A stretch of 64,000 nucleotides of DNA from positions 62,001 to 126,000 of the forward strand of contig CAXXFU010000002.1 of the NCBI GenBank assembly GCA_963675235.2, in the 5' to 3' direction. Positions 1 through 9,015 of the stretch are shown piece by piece (position 1 is the first letter of the stretch; the number at the start of each line of letters is the position of its first letter). The translations under genes were made by a program, and so were the position numbers. The stretch is from JAHJQZ01 sp963675235 (GTDB lineage Bacteria; Pseudomonadota; Alphaproteobacteria; Rhizobiales; Devosiaceae). Under the pieces are notes generated by a model. The model did no database searches. It saw only the letters and a list, made by a program, of their open reading frames with translations, and was not told the origin of the DNA.

Positions 1-1
1 C

Positions 2-148
2 ATCGACGCGTCTTCCTCCGGCGTGACGATCGCCGACGGCACGGGCGAAATGGCTAATGTGATCATCGCCGATATCATGGCCGACAATGGCGTGATCCAT
101 GTGATTGACAAAGTTCTCCTGCCGGGGAAGCGCCCCGCCTGCCACTAG
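2..148 (+). CDS. Fasciclin (FAS1) domain protein, C-terminal fragment
   Basis: The window opens inside this gene; only the last 48 codons and the stop are present. The translated end reads ...ADIMADNGVIHVIDKVLLPG..., which is the conserved last strand of a FAS1 domain (pattern ADI-x-A-x-NGVIHVID-x-VLLP). FAS1 proteins are usually secreted or surface-attached adhesion-like proteins; in alphaproteobacteria they are small, with a signal peptide and a single domain. Nothing upstream is visible, so signal peptide and length cannot be judged. The gene ends just before a strong terminator, so it is transcribed separately from the cluster that follows. The family assignment is good despite the short fragment; the role is unknown. 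Confidence 0.8.
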   Translation: MDASSSGVTIADGTGEMANVIIADIMADNGVIHVIDKVLLPGKRPACH

Positions 149-163
149 GCAGCCCCAGAGCGC

Positions 164-196
164 AATGGCCTCCGCACGGTTTGCGGGGGCCATTTT
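164..196 (+). terminator. Rho-independent terminator of the fasciclin gene
   Basis: Arms AATGGCC (164-170) and GGCCATT (188-194) continue inward as CCGC (172-175) with GCGG (183-186) across one T-G wobble, giving a stem of about 12 bp with a 7-nt loop. TTTT follows (193-196). It lies 15 nt after the fasciclin stop codon. Confidence 0.75.
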
Positions 197-313
197 CGCA
201 TCGTGCGCAATTCCGGACGGCTCTTCCGCAAAGCGGAGATCGCGCATTTTCGGTTGCGTTCACGCCTTTCCTGGAGTGACAGTGTTGCGGCACGTCTTCA
301 CGGGACCGAGGCA

Positions 314-1612
314 ATGGACGCAACGATAGACCATCGGGGAACACTTCTATCGCGCATCGATGCGGCCCGGGACGATCTCGTCGTCCTGACACAGGATCTC
401 GTTCGTTTCCCGACGATCAATCCACCCGGCGAGGGCTATCTCGAGATCTGCGAATACCTGGCCAACCGTCTCAGACCGCGCGGCTTCGAAATCGAGCTGA
501 TCCGGGCTGAAGGCGCAATCGGCGATTCGAACCGCTATCCGCGCTGGAACGTCATCGCCCGCCGCGACGGCAAGGCGGCCGGCCAATGCGTTCACTTCAA
601 TTCCCATATCGATGTCGTCGCCGTCGGGCAGGGCTGGACCAGGGATCCGTTTGGCGGCGAGATCGTCGATGGCAGGATCTACGGTCGTGGAACCTGTGAC
701 ATGAAAGGTGGTCTGGCTGCCGCGATCATTGCCGCCGAAGCCTTCATCGACACCTATCCCGATTTCGAAGGCGCCATCGAGATCTCCGGCACTGCCGACG
801 AGGAGACCGGTGGCTATGCCGGCGTCGCCTATCTCTCCGAGAAGGGGTATTTCAGCCCCGAGCGCGTGCAGCACGTAATCATTCCCGAACCGCTCAACAA
901 GGACCGCATCTGCCTTGGTCATCGTGGCGTATGGTGGGCCGAGATCGAAACACACGGTCACATCGCCCATGGCTCGATGCCGTTCCTCGGCGATTGCGCC
1001 GTCCGACACATGGGTGCGGTGCTGACCGAGATGGAAACCTCGCTGTTCCCGGCGCTGGCGAAAAAACGCACCGACATGCCCGTGGTGCCCGAGGGGGCCA
1101 AGCAGTCCACACTCAACATCAACTCGCTACATGGCGGCGAAGCTGAACCTGATGCCGACTACACCGGCTTCCCCTCGCCGCTAGTCCCCGATAGTGCCCG
1201 CATGGTCATCGACAGGCGCTTCCTGATTGAGGAAAGCGTCGAGGAGGTGAAGAGCGAGATCGTTGCCATCCTCGAAAAGGTGAAGTCTGAACGCCCGAAG
1301 TTCAGGTACGACTTGAAGGAATTGTGGCAGGTCACGCCCACCATGACCGCCCGCGACGCCCCGGTCGTGACAGCGACGGCTGATGCAATTAGAACGGTGT
1401 TCCACAGATCGCCGGAATATGTGGTTTCGCCAGGTACTTACGACCAAAAGCACATAGATCGCATCGGGCGCATGCACAACTGCATTGCCTATGGACCGGG
1501 CATTCTCGACCTCGCCCATCAGCCCGATGAGTATGTCGGAATCGACGATATGGTCGAAAGCGCCAAGGTCATGGCCCTGACCCTCACCGATCTCCTGGCA
1601 ACACGACAATAA
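314..1612 (+). CDS. M20 family metallopeptidase / amidohydrolase (ArgE/DapE type)
   Basis: A 432-residue zinc-dependent amidohydrolase of the M20 family, which removes acyl groups or C-terminal residues from N-acyl amino acids and small peptides. Metal and catalytic positions are visible: His98 and Asp100 in SHIDVV, Asp129 in GRGTCDMKGG, and the Glu163-Glu164 pair in DEETGG. A dimerisation (lid) domain follows at about residues 200-320. The ATG at 314 was chosen because GAGG sits just upstream (308-311) and the family starts near here; the frame stays open further up to a GTG at 203, but that extension has no family-like sequence. It is the first gene of a same-strand cluster with a peptide importer and two further hydrolytic or isomerising enzymes, so a role in processing an imported amide or peptide is likely. 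The exact substrate cannot be told from sequence. Confidence 0.88.
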   Translation: MDATIDHRGTLLSRIDAARDDLVVLTQDLVRFPTINPPGEGYLEICEYLANRLRPRGFEIELIRAEGAIGDSNRYPRWNVIARRDGKAAGQCVHFNSHIDVVAVGQGWTRDPFGGEIVDGRIYGRGTCDMKGGLAAAIIAAEAFIDTYPDFEGAIEISGTADEETGGYAGVAYLSEKGYFSPERVQHVIIPEPLNKDRICLGHRGVWWAEIETHGHIAHGSMPFLGDCAVRHMGAVLTEMETSLFPALAKKRTDMPVVPEGAKQSTLNINSLHGGEAEPDADYTGFPSPLVPDSARMVIDRRFLIEESVEEVKSEIVAILEKVKSERPKFRYDLKELWQVTPTMTARDAPVVTATADAIRTVFHRSPEYVVSPGTYDQKHIDRIGRMHNCIAYGPGILDLAHQPDEYVGIDDMVESAKVMALTLTDLLATRQ

Positions 1613-1660
1613 CGACAAGCCCACAAGGGCGACAAAGACCGCAACAGGAAGGAAACGTCT

Positions 1661-3148
1661 ATGCGCACATCCATCTGGACCCTGGCCCTGGCCGGCGCGC
1701 TTGCCCTGGCAAGTAGCCTCAGTCCGGCCCTTGCCGCTCGCACCGATATCAACATTGCCATGCAGCTTGAGCCGCCGAGCCTCGATCCGACGACGGGCGG
1801 CGCAGCGGCGGCTATCCGCACCGTCACCTATGACAACATCTTCCAAGGCCTGACCAGCATCGACCGTGACGGCGCCGTGAAGCCGCTGCTCGCCAAGTCC
1901 TGGGACATCTCCGAGGACGGTCTTGTCTACACGTTCCATCTCGAGGATGGCGTCACCTTCCACGACGGCAACCCGCTAACTGCTGCCGACGTCAAGTATT
2001 CGCTCGACACCGCTCGTGGCGAGGACTCGATCAACGCCCAGAAGCAGCTGTTCGCCAAGATCGCCTCGGTCGAAATTGTCGACGACCTGACCGTCAAGGT
2101 GAGCCTGAGCGCGCCGCAGGGCGATTTTCTCTACAACATGGGCTGGGGCGATGCGGTTATCGTCTCCGAACGCAATGCCGAGACCAATGGTACCGACCCG
2201 GTCGGCACTGGTCCCTACCGTGTTCTCGAATGGGTCAAGGGCGATCACGTGACGCTCGTGGCCAATCCGTCCTATTGGGGCGACGCGCCCGCTATTGAAA
2301 CGGCCACGATCAAGTTCATTCCCGATCCGACCGCTGCCGTCGCCGCAGTGCTCTCAGGCGATGTCGACTACTACGGCGGCTTCCCGGCGCCCGAAGTGCT
2401 CGACCAGATCAAGGCCGATCCGCGTTACCAGGTCATCGTCGGCGCCACCAATGGCGAAACCGTCCTGGCCATGAACAACGGCAAGGCGCCGCTCGACAAT
2501 GTCAAGGTTCGTGCCGCCGTCGCCCACGCGCTCGACCGCGCCGCAATCATCGACGGCGCCCAGTTCGGCTACGGCACCCCGATCGGCAGCTTCTTCCCGC
2601 CGACCGACCCGGCCTATATCGATCTGACCGACATTTCGAAATTCGATCCCGAGCTGTCAAAGAGCCTGCTGGCCGAGGCCGGTGTGTCCGATCTTTCCCT
2701 GTCGCTGAAGCTGCCGCCGGCGTCCTACGCCCGCGCCGCCGGACCGATCATCCAGCAGGAGCTGGCCGAGGTCGGTATCAAGGTCGAGATCACCAATGTC
2801 GAATGGGCCGACTGGCTGCAGAACGTGTTCACCAACAAGGACTACGATCTCACCATCGTCAGCCATGTCGAACCGAATGACTACGGCGTGTTCGCCCGCG
2901 ACGACTACTATTTCAACTATCACTCGGATGCCTACAAGGCGGTCGTCGAGGAGATCGGTGACACCACCGATCCTGCAAAGCAGATCGAGCTGAAGCAGGA
3001 GGCCCAGAAGATCCTGGCCAATGACTTTGCCGCCGGGTTCCTGTTCGAATACCCCTACATCACCATTGCCGCCGACGGGCTCAATGGCGTGTGGGAAAAC
3101 CAGCCGGTTCCGGCCAATCCCATCGCCGAGATGAGCTGGTCCGACTGA
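1661..3148 (+). CDS. ABC transporter substrate-binding protein, dipeptide/oligopeptide family (SBP_bac_5)
   Basis: A 495-residue periplasmic binding protein of the DppA/OppA family. A clear signal peptide occupies residues 1-26 (hydrophobic LALAGALALASS, cleavage after a PALAA-type site). The family pattern is seen in EPPSLDP near residue 40, the SWDISEDGLVYTFHL block near residue 80 and VTFHDGNPLTAADVKYS soon after. AGGAAGGAAA precedes the ATG. It captures the substrate for the two permeases and the ATPase downstream. The 66-nt gap to the first permease contains a stable hairpin, an arrangement that often keeps binding-protein mRNA in excess. Binding proteins of this family take dipeptides but also many other small molecules, so the ligand is open. 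Confidence 0.93.
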   Translation: MRTSIWTLALAGALALASSLSPALAARTDINIAMQLEPPSLDPTTGGAAAAIRTVTYDNIFQGLTSIDRDGAVKPLLAKSWDISEDGLVYTFHLEDGVTFHDGNPLTAADVKYSLDTARGEDSINAQKQLFAKIASVEIVDDLTVKVSLSAPQGDFLYNMGWGDAVIVSERNAETNGTDPVGTGPYRVLEWVKGDHVTLVANPSYWGDAPAIETATIKFIPDPTAAVAAVLSGDVDYYGGFPAPEVLDQIKADPRYQVIVGATNGETVLAMNNGKAPLDNVKVRAAVAHALDRAAIIDGAQFGYGTPIGSFFPPTDPAYIDLTDISKFDPELSKSLLAEAGVSDLSLSLKLPPASYARAAGPIIQQELAEVGIKVEITNVEWADWLQNVFTNKDYDLTIVSHVEPNDYGVFARDDYYFNYHSDAYKAVVEEIGDTTDPAKQIELKQEAQKILANDFAAGFLFEYPYITIAADGLNGVWENQPVPANPIAEMSWSD

Positions 3149-3158
3149 CGTCACATGG

Positions 3159-3181
3159 GGCGGTCGGTGTGACCGGCCGCC
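3159..3181 (+). other. Intercistronic mRNA hairpin after the binding-protein gene
   Basis: GGCGGTCGG (3159-3167) pairs with CCGGCCGCC (3173-3181) around the loop TGTGA, a 9-bp stem with one G-U wobble. No T-run follows, so it is a candidate mRNA-stabilising or attenuating hairpin and not a full terminator. Confidence 0.5.
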
Positions 3182-3214
3182 TCCCTTCGAACTCGTCCCA
3201 CGGCTGAACGGCCC

Positions 3215-4162
3215 ATGTCTTCCTATATCGCCGGCCGGCTGGCTTCCCTGATCGTCAGCCTCCTGGTCGCCAGCGTTGTCATTTTCCTGATCATCGAGGT
3301 CGTTCCCGGCGATCCGGCGCAGTTCATGCTGGGCATGAACGCGCAGCCCGACACGCTGGCGGCGCTCAGGTCGCAGCTCGGCCTCGATCAGCCTGCCGTC
3401 ATGCGTTATTTTTCCTGGGTTACCGGCATGGTGCAGGGTGATTTTGGCATTTCCTACACCTATCGCAGCCCGGTCAGCGAACTCATCGTCCAGCGCATCG
3501 GTGTCTCGGCGCCGCTGGCGCTGTTCTCCCTGCTGCTCACCGTCATCATCGCCTTTCCCGCCGGCATCATCGCCGCGTCGCGGCGCAATTCGGCCGCCGA
3601 CCTCACGGTGATGGGGGTGACCCAATTCGGCGTCGCCATTCCCAATTTCTGGTTCGCCATTATCCTCGTGTGGATCTTCGCGGTGACGCTGCACTGGTTC
3701 TCAGCCGGCGGTTTCCCCGGCTGGGACAAGGGCTTCTGGCTCGGCATAAAGGGTCTGTTGCTGCCCGCCATTGCCCTGGCTCTGCCGCAGGCCTCGATCC
3801 TCGCGCGCGTCATGCGCTCCTCGCTTCTCGATACGCTCGATGAGGATTATGTCCGCACCGCCCGCGCCAAAGGGCTGAACAGGGGGCAGGCCCTGAGGCG
3901 CCATGCCTTGCGCAACGCCCTCATCCCGGTCCTGACCATTGTCGGTCTGCAGTTTTCGTTTCTTCTGGCCGGCGCCATCATCATCGAGAACGTCTTCTAC
4001 CTCCCCGGGCTCGGGCGCCTCATCTTCCAGGGCATCACCCAGCGCGATCTGATCACCGTCAAATCGGTGGTGATGCTGCTGGTCTTCGCCGTCATCTTTG
4101 TCAATTTCCTCGTCGAGATCGCCTATGTCATCGTCGACCCACGGTTGAGGAAACGGACATGA
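3215..4162 (+). CDS. ABC transporter permease, DppB/OppB-like
   Basis: A 315-residue inner-membrane permease of the binding-protein-dependent transport family. The N-terminal block YIAGRLASLIVSLLVASVVIFLI with a following EVVPGDPA matches the DppB/OppB/GsiC pattern. About six membrane segments are visible, and the cytoplasmic EAA-type loop (RTARAKGLN ... HALRNALIPVL) lies near residues 213-240, where it would dock on the ATPase. The ribosome-binding sequence before ATG 3215 is weak, as is common inside an operon. The stop overlaps the start of the next permease (ATGA, 4159-4162), showing translational coupling. It forms the channel together with the downstream permease. Confidence 0.93.
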   Translation: MSSYIAGRLASLIVSLLVASVVIFLIIEVVPGDPAQFMLGMNAQPDTLAALRSQLGLDQPAVMRYFSWVTGMVQGDFGISYTYRSPVSELIVQRIGVSAPLALFSLLLTVIIAFPAGIIAASRRNSAADLTVMGVTQFGVAIPNFWFAIILVWIFAVTLHWFSAGGFPGWDKGFWLGIKGLLLPAIALALPQASILARVMRSSLLDTLDEDYVRTARAKGLNRGQALRRHALRNALIPVLTIVGLQFSFLLAGAIIIENVFYLPGLGRLIFQGITQRDLITVKSVVMLLVFAVIFVNFLVEIAYVIVDPRLRKRT

Positions 4163-5037
4163 GCATCATCGGCCCGCCCGTCTCCGAGATCGACGATTTC
4201 AACCCGTGGCGCGAGGCCTTGCGCTCACCGAGCTTTGTCGCCGGTGCGTTTTTGACCTCGCTGATCATCATCGCCGCCATCGTTTCGCTGATCTGGACGC
4301 CCTACGATTTTGCCGCCCAGGACATTCCCAACAAGCTGCAGGGCATGACGGCTGCTCACTGGTTCGGCACCGACCAGTACGGGCGCGATGTCTTTTCACA
4401 GATCCTTGTCGGCGCCCGCACCTCGATCGGGGTGGCGCTGGTGGCGGTCGGCCTCGGCATTGGCGTCGGCGTGCCGCTCGGTTTGTTCGCCGCCGCTCTG
4501 CGCGGTTCGCTGATGGACGAGGTGGTCATGCGCGGCAACGATCTGATCTTCGCCTTCCCGGCGCTGCTGATCGCCATCCTCATCACCTCGGTTTTCGGTC
4601 CCGGCGCCATCAACGCCATGATCGCCATCGGCATCTTCAACATCCCGGTTTTTGCCCGTCTCGCCCGCGCCGCGGCGCTGAGCCTGTGGACGCGGGAATT
4701 CATCCTGTCGGCCCGCGTTGCCGGCAAGGGCAAGGCGCGCATTTCGGTCGAGCACATCCTGCCCAACATCACCAACCTGTTGATCGTCCAAGGCACGATC
4801 CAGTTCTCGCTCGGCATTCTTGCCGAGGCGGCGCTGGCCTATGTCGGCCTCGGGGCGCAGCCGCCGATCCCGAGTTGGGGCAAGATGCTGGCTGACAGTC
4901 AGACGCTGGTTTCGCTGGCCCCGCACCTGGCCATCATTCCGGGCCTTGCCATCGTCGTGACGGTGCTCGGCCTCAACCTGATGGGCGACGGTCTCAGGGA
5001 CCTGCTCGACCCGCGTTTGCGCAGGAGCCGGTCATGA
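4159..5037 (+). CDS. ABC transporter permease, DppC/OppC-like
   Basis: A 292-residue inner-membrane permease, partner of the preceding gene. The DppC-type N-terminal pattern is present: a cytoplasmic stretch, one membrane helix, then HWFGTDQYGRDVFSQILVGAR near residues 65-85, a signature of this subfamily. Five further membrane segments follow, with an EAA-type loop (ARVAGKGKARISVEHILPN) near residues 185-205. Start and stop both overlap neighbours by four bases (ATGA at 4159-4162 and again at 5034-5037), so the two permeases and the ATPase are translationally coupled. Confidence 0.93.
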   Translation: MSIIGPPVSEIDDFNPWREALRSPSFVAGAFLTSLIIIAAIVSLIWTPYDFAAQDIPNKLQGMTAAHWFGTDQYGRDVFSQILVGARTSIGVALVAVGLGIGVGVPLGLFAAALRGSLMDEVVMRGNDLIFAFPALLIAILITSVFGPGAINAMIAIGIFNIPVFARLARAAALSLWTREFILSARVAGKGKARISVEHILPNITNLLIVQGTIQFSLGILAEAALAYVGLGAQPPIPSWGKMLADSQTLVSLAPHLAIIPGLAIVVTVLGLNLMGDGLRDLLDPRLRRSRS

Positions 5038-6656
5038 CGCTCCTTTCGATCCGCAATCTCGATCTCGCCATTTCCGGGACGCCGATCCTCAACACCGTCG
5101 ATCTCGACATCGAAGCCGGCGAGATCGTCGGTCTGATCGGTGAAAGTGGTTCGGGCAAGTCAATGACGGCGCTCAGCGTCATGCACCTGATTCCGCCAGG
5201 CTCGCTCAAGACAGGCTCGATCATGCTCGATGGCACCGAGCTTGTCGGCAAGCACGACCGCGACATGTGCCCGATCCGCGGCAATGACATCGGCATGATC
5301 TTCCAGGAGCCGATGACCGCTCTCAACCCGGTCAAGACCATCGGCGATCAGGTGGCGGAGACGGTGCGGGTGCACAAGAATTCCAGTCGCGAGGAGGCGT
5401 TCGATATCGCCCGCGACGCCCTCAACCGTGTCGAACTGCCTGAAGACCGTTTCCCGCTGAGCCTTTATCCGCACGAGCTTTCTGGCGGCCAGCGCCAGCG
5501 CGTCGGCATCGCCATGGCCATTGCCCTCAGGCCGCGCCTGCTGATCGCCGACGAGCCGACAACGGCGCTCGATGTCACCACCCAGGCCCAGATCCTCGAA
5601 CTGTTGCGGCGGCTGGTCGAAGAAGACCAGATGGGCCTGCTGCTCATCACCCACGATCTTGCCGTCGTCGCCGGGCTGGCCCATCGCATTGCCATCATGC
5701 GCGACGGCGAAGTGGTCGAACATGGCGAGACCGGCGAGGTCTTCCGTCACATGCGGCATCCCTATACCCGCGCCCTGTTCGAGGCCTCGCGGCACCAGCC
5801 AGTGCGGCGGGCGCCGCATGTCGAGCCCGACGCCGTACCGGTGCTCGACGTGCGCCAGGTGGTACGCGACTATCCCAAGGCGCGCGAACGCCTGTTCGCG
5901 CCACGCAACTATTTCCGCGCCGTCGATGGGGTGAGTTTCATCATCCATCGCGGCGAGAATGTCGGGCTGGTCGGAGAATCCGGCTGTGGGAAATCGACGC
6001 TTTCCCGGGCCATCCTGGCGCTCGAAGGCATTCAGGACGGCCATATCCATATCGAGGGCGAACCGGTCGGCACCGGTCGCGGCGCCTCGCTGATGGCGCG
6101 GCGCAAGATGCAGATCGTCTTCCAGGATCCCTATGGCTCGTTCAATCCGCGCCACCGTGTCGAACGGCTGATCACCGAGCCGTTCCATCTTCTGGGAACC
6201 GACGCACCGACGGGTGTGGCGCGCGACAAGCGCATTGCGGAGGCGCTGGAAAACGTCGGGCTCGCCGCCTCGGATGCGCGCAAGTACATCCATGAATTCT
6301 CCGGCGGTCAGCGCCAGCGCATCGCCATTGCCCGAGCGCTGATCATCCACCCGGCGCTGATCGTTCTCGACGAAGCGGTGTCGGCACTCGATGTGTCGAT
6401 CCGGGCACAGATCCTCGATCTGCTCGCCGACCTTTCCGACCGGCTGATGCTTTCCTACCTGTTCATCTCGCATGACCTCACGGTGGTGCGTTCGATCACC
6501 GACCGGGTGCTGGTGATGAAGGCCGGCAAGATCGTCGAGGAAGGCGAGACCGAAGCGGTATTCGAAAATCCGCAGCATCCCTATACGCAGCAACTGATCA
6601 CCGCCGCACCGCATCTCGAACGCGCCCTGGCGGCGCGCAACGGGGTGGCGCAATGA
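5034..6656 (+). CDS. Double-domain ABC transporter ATPase (DppD-DppF fusion)
   Basis: A 540-residue protein with two complete ABC nucleotide-binding domains in tandem, like GsiA or YejF. Domain 1 has Walker A GESGSGKS at residues 36-43, signature LSGGQRQR near residue 150 and Walker B LLIADEP. Domain 2 has Walker A GESGCGKS at about 314-321, signature FSGGQRQR near 422 and LIVLDEA. Each half ends with an oligopeptide-type C-terminal block (HPYTRALF and HPYTQQL). One gene therefore supplies both ATPases that Dpp systems often encode separately. It energises import through the two preceding permeases. It overlaps the second permease by four bases, and the aldehyde dehydrogenase begins 28 bases after its stop. 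Confidence 0.94.
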   Translation: MTLLSIRNLDLAISGTPILNTVDLDIEAGEIVGLIGESGSGKSMTALSVMHLIPPGSLKTGSIMLDGTELVGKHDRDMCPIRGNDIGMIFQEPMTALNPVKTIGDQVAETVRVHKNSSREEAFDIARDALNRVELPEDRFPLSLYPHELSGGQRQRVGIAMAIALRPRLLIADEPTTALDVTTQAQILELLRRLVEEDQMGLLLITHDLAVVAGLAHRIAIMRDGEVVEHGETGEVFRHMRHPYTRALFEASRHQPVRRAPHVEPDAVPVLDVRQVVRDYPKARERLFAPRNYFRAVDGVSFIIHRGENVGLVGESGCGKSTLSRAILALEGIQDGHIHIEGEPVGTGRGASLMARRKMQIVFQDPYGSFNPRHRVERLITEPFHLLGTDAPTGVARDKRIAEALENVGLAASDARKYIHEFSGGQRQRIAIARALIIHPALIVLDEAVSALDVSIRAQILDLLADLSDRLMLSYLFISHDLTVVRSITDRVLVMKAGKIVEEGETEAVFENPQHPYTQQLITAAPHLERALAARNGVAQ

Positions 6657-6684
6657 TGGCGAAAAGCGACAAGAAGGACAGATC

Positions 6685-8133
6685 ATGACCAAGCCCTGGT
6701 TCCCAACCGACAAGTGCTTCATCGGCGGGTCCTGGGTCGCCCCCATGGGCGGCGAACAGCTGGAACTCGAAAATCCCTCGGATGGCACGACGATCTGCTC
6801 CATTGCCCGTGGGGGCGAGGCCGATATCGACGCTGCCGTCTCCGCGGCGCAAACCGCACTCGACGGGGCGTGGGGCCGGATGCCGGCCTTCGAGCGCGGA
6901 CGAGTGCTGACGCGTATCGGCCAGCTTGTGCTCGAACGCATCGATGATCTTGCCGCGCTCGAGGCGATGGATGTCGGCAAGCCCCTGAAGCAGGCACGCA
7001 ACGATGTCATCGCGCTGGCCCGCTATATGGAATTCTACGGTGGCGCCGCCGACAAGGTCATGGGCGAAACCATCCCCTTCCTTGATGGCTACACTGTCTA
7101 TACCCTCAGGGAACCGCATGGTGTCACCGCTCATATCGTGCCGTGGAACTACCCGATGCAGATGATCGGGCGCTCGGTCGGTGGGGCGCTGGCAATGGGC
7201 AATGCCGCTGTGCTCAAGCCTGCCGAGGAAGCCTGTCTGACCGCGCTCGCCTTTGGCGCCATTTGCGACGAGGCAGGAATCCCCAAGGGCGCGCTCAACG
7301 TCGTGCCAGGCATCGGCGAAGAGGCCGGGGCGGCGCTGACGGCGCACCCGGGCGTCAACCACATCTCGTTCACCGGTTCGGTCGGGGTGGGCACGCTGGT
7401 CCAGCAGGCGGCGGCGCGCAATATCGTGCCGGTGACGCTGGAATTGGGCGGCAAGTCGCCCCAGGTGTTTTTCGCCGACGCCGATCTCGACAAGGCGCTG
7501 CCGTTCCTGGTCATGGCAGGTTTCCAGAATGCCGGCCAGACCTGTTCCGCCTCCTCGCGCATCCTTGTCGAGCGTTCGCGCTACGACGAGGTGGTTGCGG
7601 CGATGGCCGAGCGCGTCAACGCCCTGCGGGTCGGGCCGGCCATGGCCGATCTCGATGTCGGGCCGCTGATCTCGGCCCGTCAGAAAGAGATTGTCGCGGG
7701 CTTTTTGTCCCTGACCGATGAATCGATGATCGCCGCCCGCGGCCAGATCGTCGCCGATGCACCTCAAGGCGGCCATTACCAGGCGCCGGTGCTGATTGCC
7801 GGACTTGCCGACGACCATCGGCTGGCGCAGGAGGAAATTTTCGGTCCGGCCCAGGTCGTCATTCCTTTCGACGGCGAAGAGGAAGCAGTCGCCATCGCCA
7901 ATGGCACACCCTACGGGCTTGTCGCTGGCGTGTGGACCAATGACGGCGGCCGCCAGATGCGCATGGCGAAAAAGCTGCGCGCCGGACAGGTGTTCATCAA
8001 CAACTACGGCGCCGGCGGCGGGGTTGAACTGCCCTTCGGCGGCACCGGCAAGTCCGGCCACGGCCGCGAAAAGGGTTTCGAGGCGCTCTACGGCTTCTCG
8101 GTCCTCAAGACCGTCGCAGCGCATCACGGCTAG
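6685..8133 (+). CDS. NAD(P)-dependent aldehyde dehydrogenase
   Basis: A 482-residue member of the ALDH superfamily that oxidises an aldehyde to its carboxylic acid. The general-base Glu253 is in LELGGKS and the nucleophile Cys287 in NAGQTCSASSR; the cofactor-side motif PWNYP is near residue 153. The C-terminal block LPFGGTGKSGHGREKG is typical of the betaine/aminobutyraldehyde/coniferyl branch. AAGGACAG precedes the ATG. It sits between the importer ATPase and a short-chain dehydrogenase, so alcohol-to-aldehyde-to-acid or semialdehyde oxidation of the imported compound or its cleavage product is a reasonable inference. The substrate cannot be fixed from sequence. Confidence 0.93.
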   Translation: MTKPWFPTDKCFIGGSWVAPMGGEQLELENPSDGTTICSIARGGEADIDAAVSAAQTALDGAWGRMPAFERGRVLTRIGQLVLERIDDLAALEAMDVGKPLKQARNDVIALARYMEFYGGAADKVMGETIPFLDGYTVYTLREPHGVTAHIVPWNYPMQMIGRSVGGALAMGNAAVLKPAEEACLTALAFGAICDEAGIPKGALNVVPGIGEEAGAALTAHPGVNHISFTGSVGVGTLVQQAAARNIVPVTLELGGKSPQVFFADADLDKALPFLVMAGFQNAGQTCSASSRILVERSRYDEVVAAMAERVNALRVGPAMADLDVGPLISARQKEIVAGFLSLTDESMIAARGQIVADAPQGGHYQAPVLIAGLADDHRLAQEEIFGPAQVVIPFDGEEEAVAIANGTPYGLVAGVWTNDGGRQMRMAKKLRAGQVFINNYGAGGGVELPFGGTGKSGHGREKGFEALYGFSVLKTVAAHHG

Positions 8134-8144
8134 GAGAGTTCATC

Positions 8145-8891
8145 ATGCGTCTTGAGAACAAGACAGCAATCGTCACCGGTGCGGCGTCGGGATTCGGCGC
8201 CGGCATCGCCCGCAAATTCGCCGCCGAGGGCGCGCGCGTCATGGTCGCCGACATCAATGCCAAGGGGGCGTCGGAAATCGCCGCCGAGATCGGCAATGGC
8301 GCGTTCGCCCACGCCGTAGATGTGTCGAGCGACGACAGCGTCTCCAACATGGCGGCCAAGGCCATCATGGAGTTCGGCAGGCTCGATATCCTCGTCAACA
8401 ACGCCGGAGTCACTCACCTGCCAAGCGCACTCGACGAGATCTCCGAAGCCGATTTCGACCGGGTGATGGCGATCAACACCAAGTCGGTCTATCTGACGGC
8501 GCGGCATCTGGTGCCGCACATGAAGGCCAACAAGAAGGGCGCCATTCTCAATGTTGCCTCGACCGCCGGGGTTTCACCGCGTCCGCGCTTGTCCTGGTAC
8601 AACGCCTCCAAGGGCTGGATGATCACCGCCACCAAGGCGATGGCCGTCGAACTGGCGCCGCAGGGCATCCGCGTCAACGCCATCAATCCGGTGGCCGGCG
8701 AGACGCCGCTGCTCAAGAGCTTCATGGGCGAGGACACGCCGGAAATTCGCGCCAAGTTCCTGTCGACCATCCCGATCGGACGTTTCTCGACGCCGGAGGA
8801 CATGGGCAATGCCGCCTGTTTCCTGTGCTCGGACGAAGCCTCGATGGTGACTGGAGTGGCAATGGAAGTCGACGGTGGCAGGTGCATCTAG
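8145..8891 (+). CDS. Short-chain dehydrogenase/reductase (SDR, FabG-like)
   Basis: A 248-residue classical SDR. The cofactor motif TGAASGFGAGIA is near residues 12-23, NNAG near 86, and the catalytic triad is Ser139, Tyr152 and Lys156 (YNASK). Asp at the end of the second strand (VADINAKG) favours NAD(H) over NADP(H). An excellent ribosome-binding site, TAGGAGAG, precedes the ATG. It follows the aldehyde dehydrogenase by 11 bases and presumably acts on an alcohol or keto intermediate of the same pathway. Annotation as glucose dehydrogenase or ketoacyl reductase would be over-specific. Confidence 0.92.
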   Translation: MRLENKTAIVTGAASGFGAGIARKFAAEGARVMVADINAKGASEIAAEIGNGAFAHAVDVSSDDSVSNMAAKAIMEFGRLDILVNNAGVTHLPSALDEISEADFDRVMAINTKSVYLTARHLVPHMKANKKGAILNVASTAGVSPRPRLSWYNASKGWMITATKAMAVELAPQGIRVNAINPVAGETPLLKSFMGEDTPEIRAKFLSTIPIGRFSTPEDMGNAACFLCSDEASMVTGVAMEVDGGRCI

Positions 8892-9015
8892 GCAACGACC
8901 TATGGCGCGCAAGCCGGGAAGCAGCTTCTGGGACAGGTTGGCGCAATCGCGGCGGCAGGCAAGTGCGCAGATAGCGGAGACCAGGTGCTGTGCGCTTGGC
9001 GAGGGGGACGAAACG

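Noticed and set aside
203..313. N-terminal extension of the M20 enzyme from GTG 203
   Set aside because: The 37 extra residues are Arg/Ser-rich, unlike the family, partly follow the terminator hairpin, and a good ribosome-binding site precedes ATG 314.
5160..7010. 616-codon minus-strand open frame under the importer ATPase
   Set aside because: Antisense shadow of a gene with two complete ABC domains.
8875..9015. Longer start for the P1 peptidase inside the SDR gene
   Set aside because: The extension overlaps the SDR end and lacks family similarity; GAGGGGGACGA before ATG 9016 marks the start.
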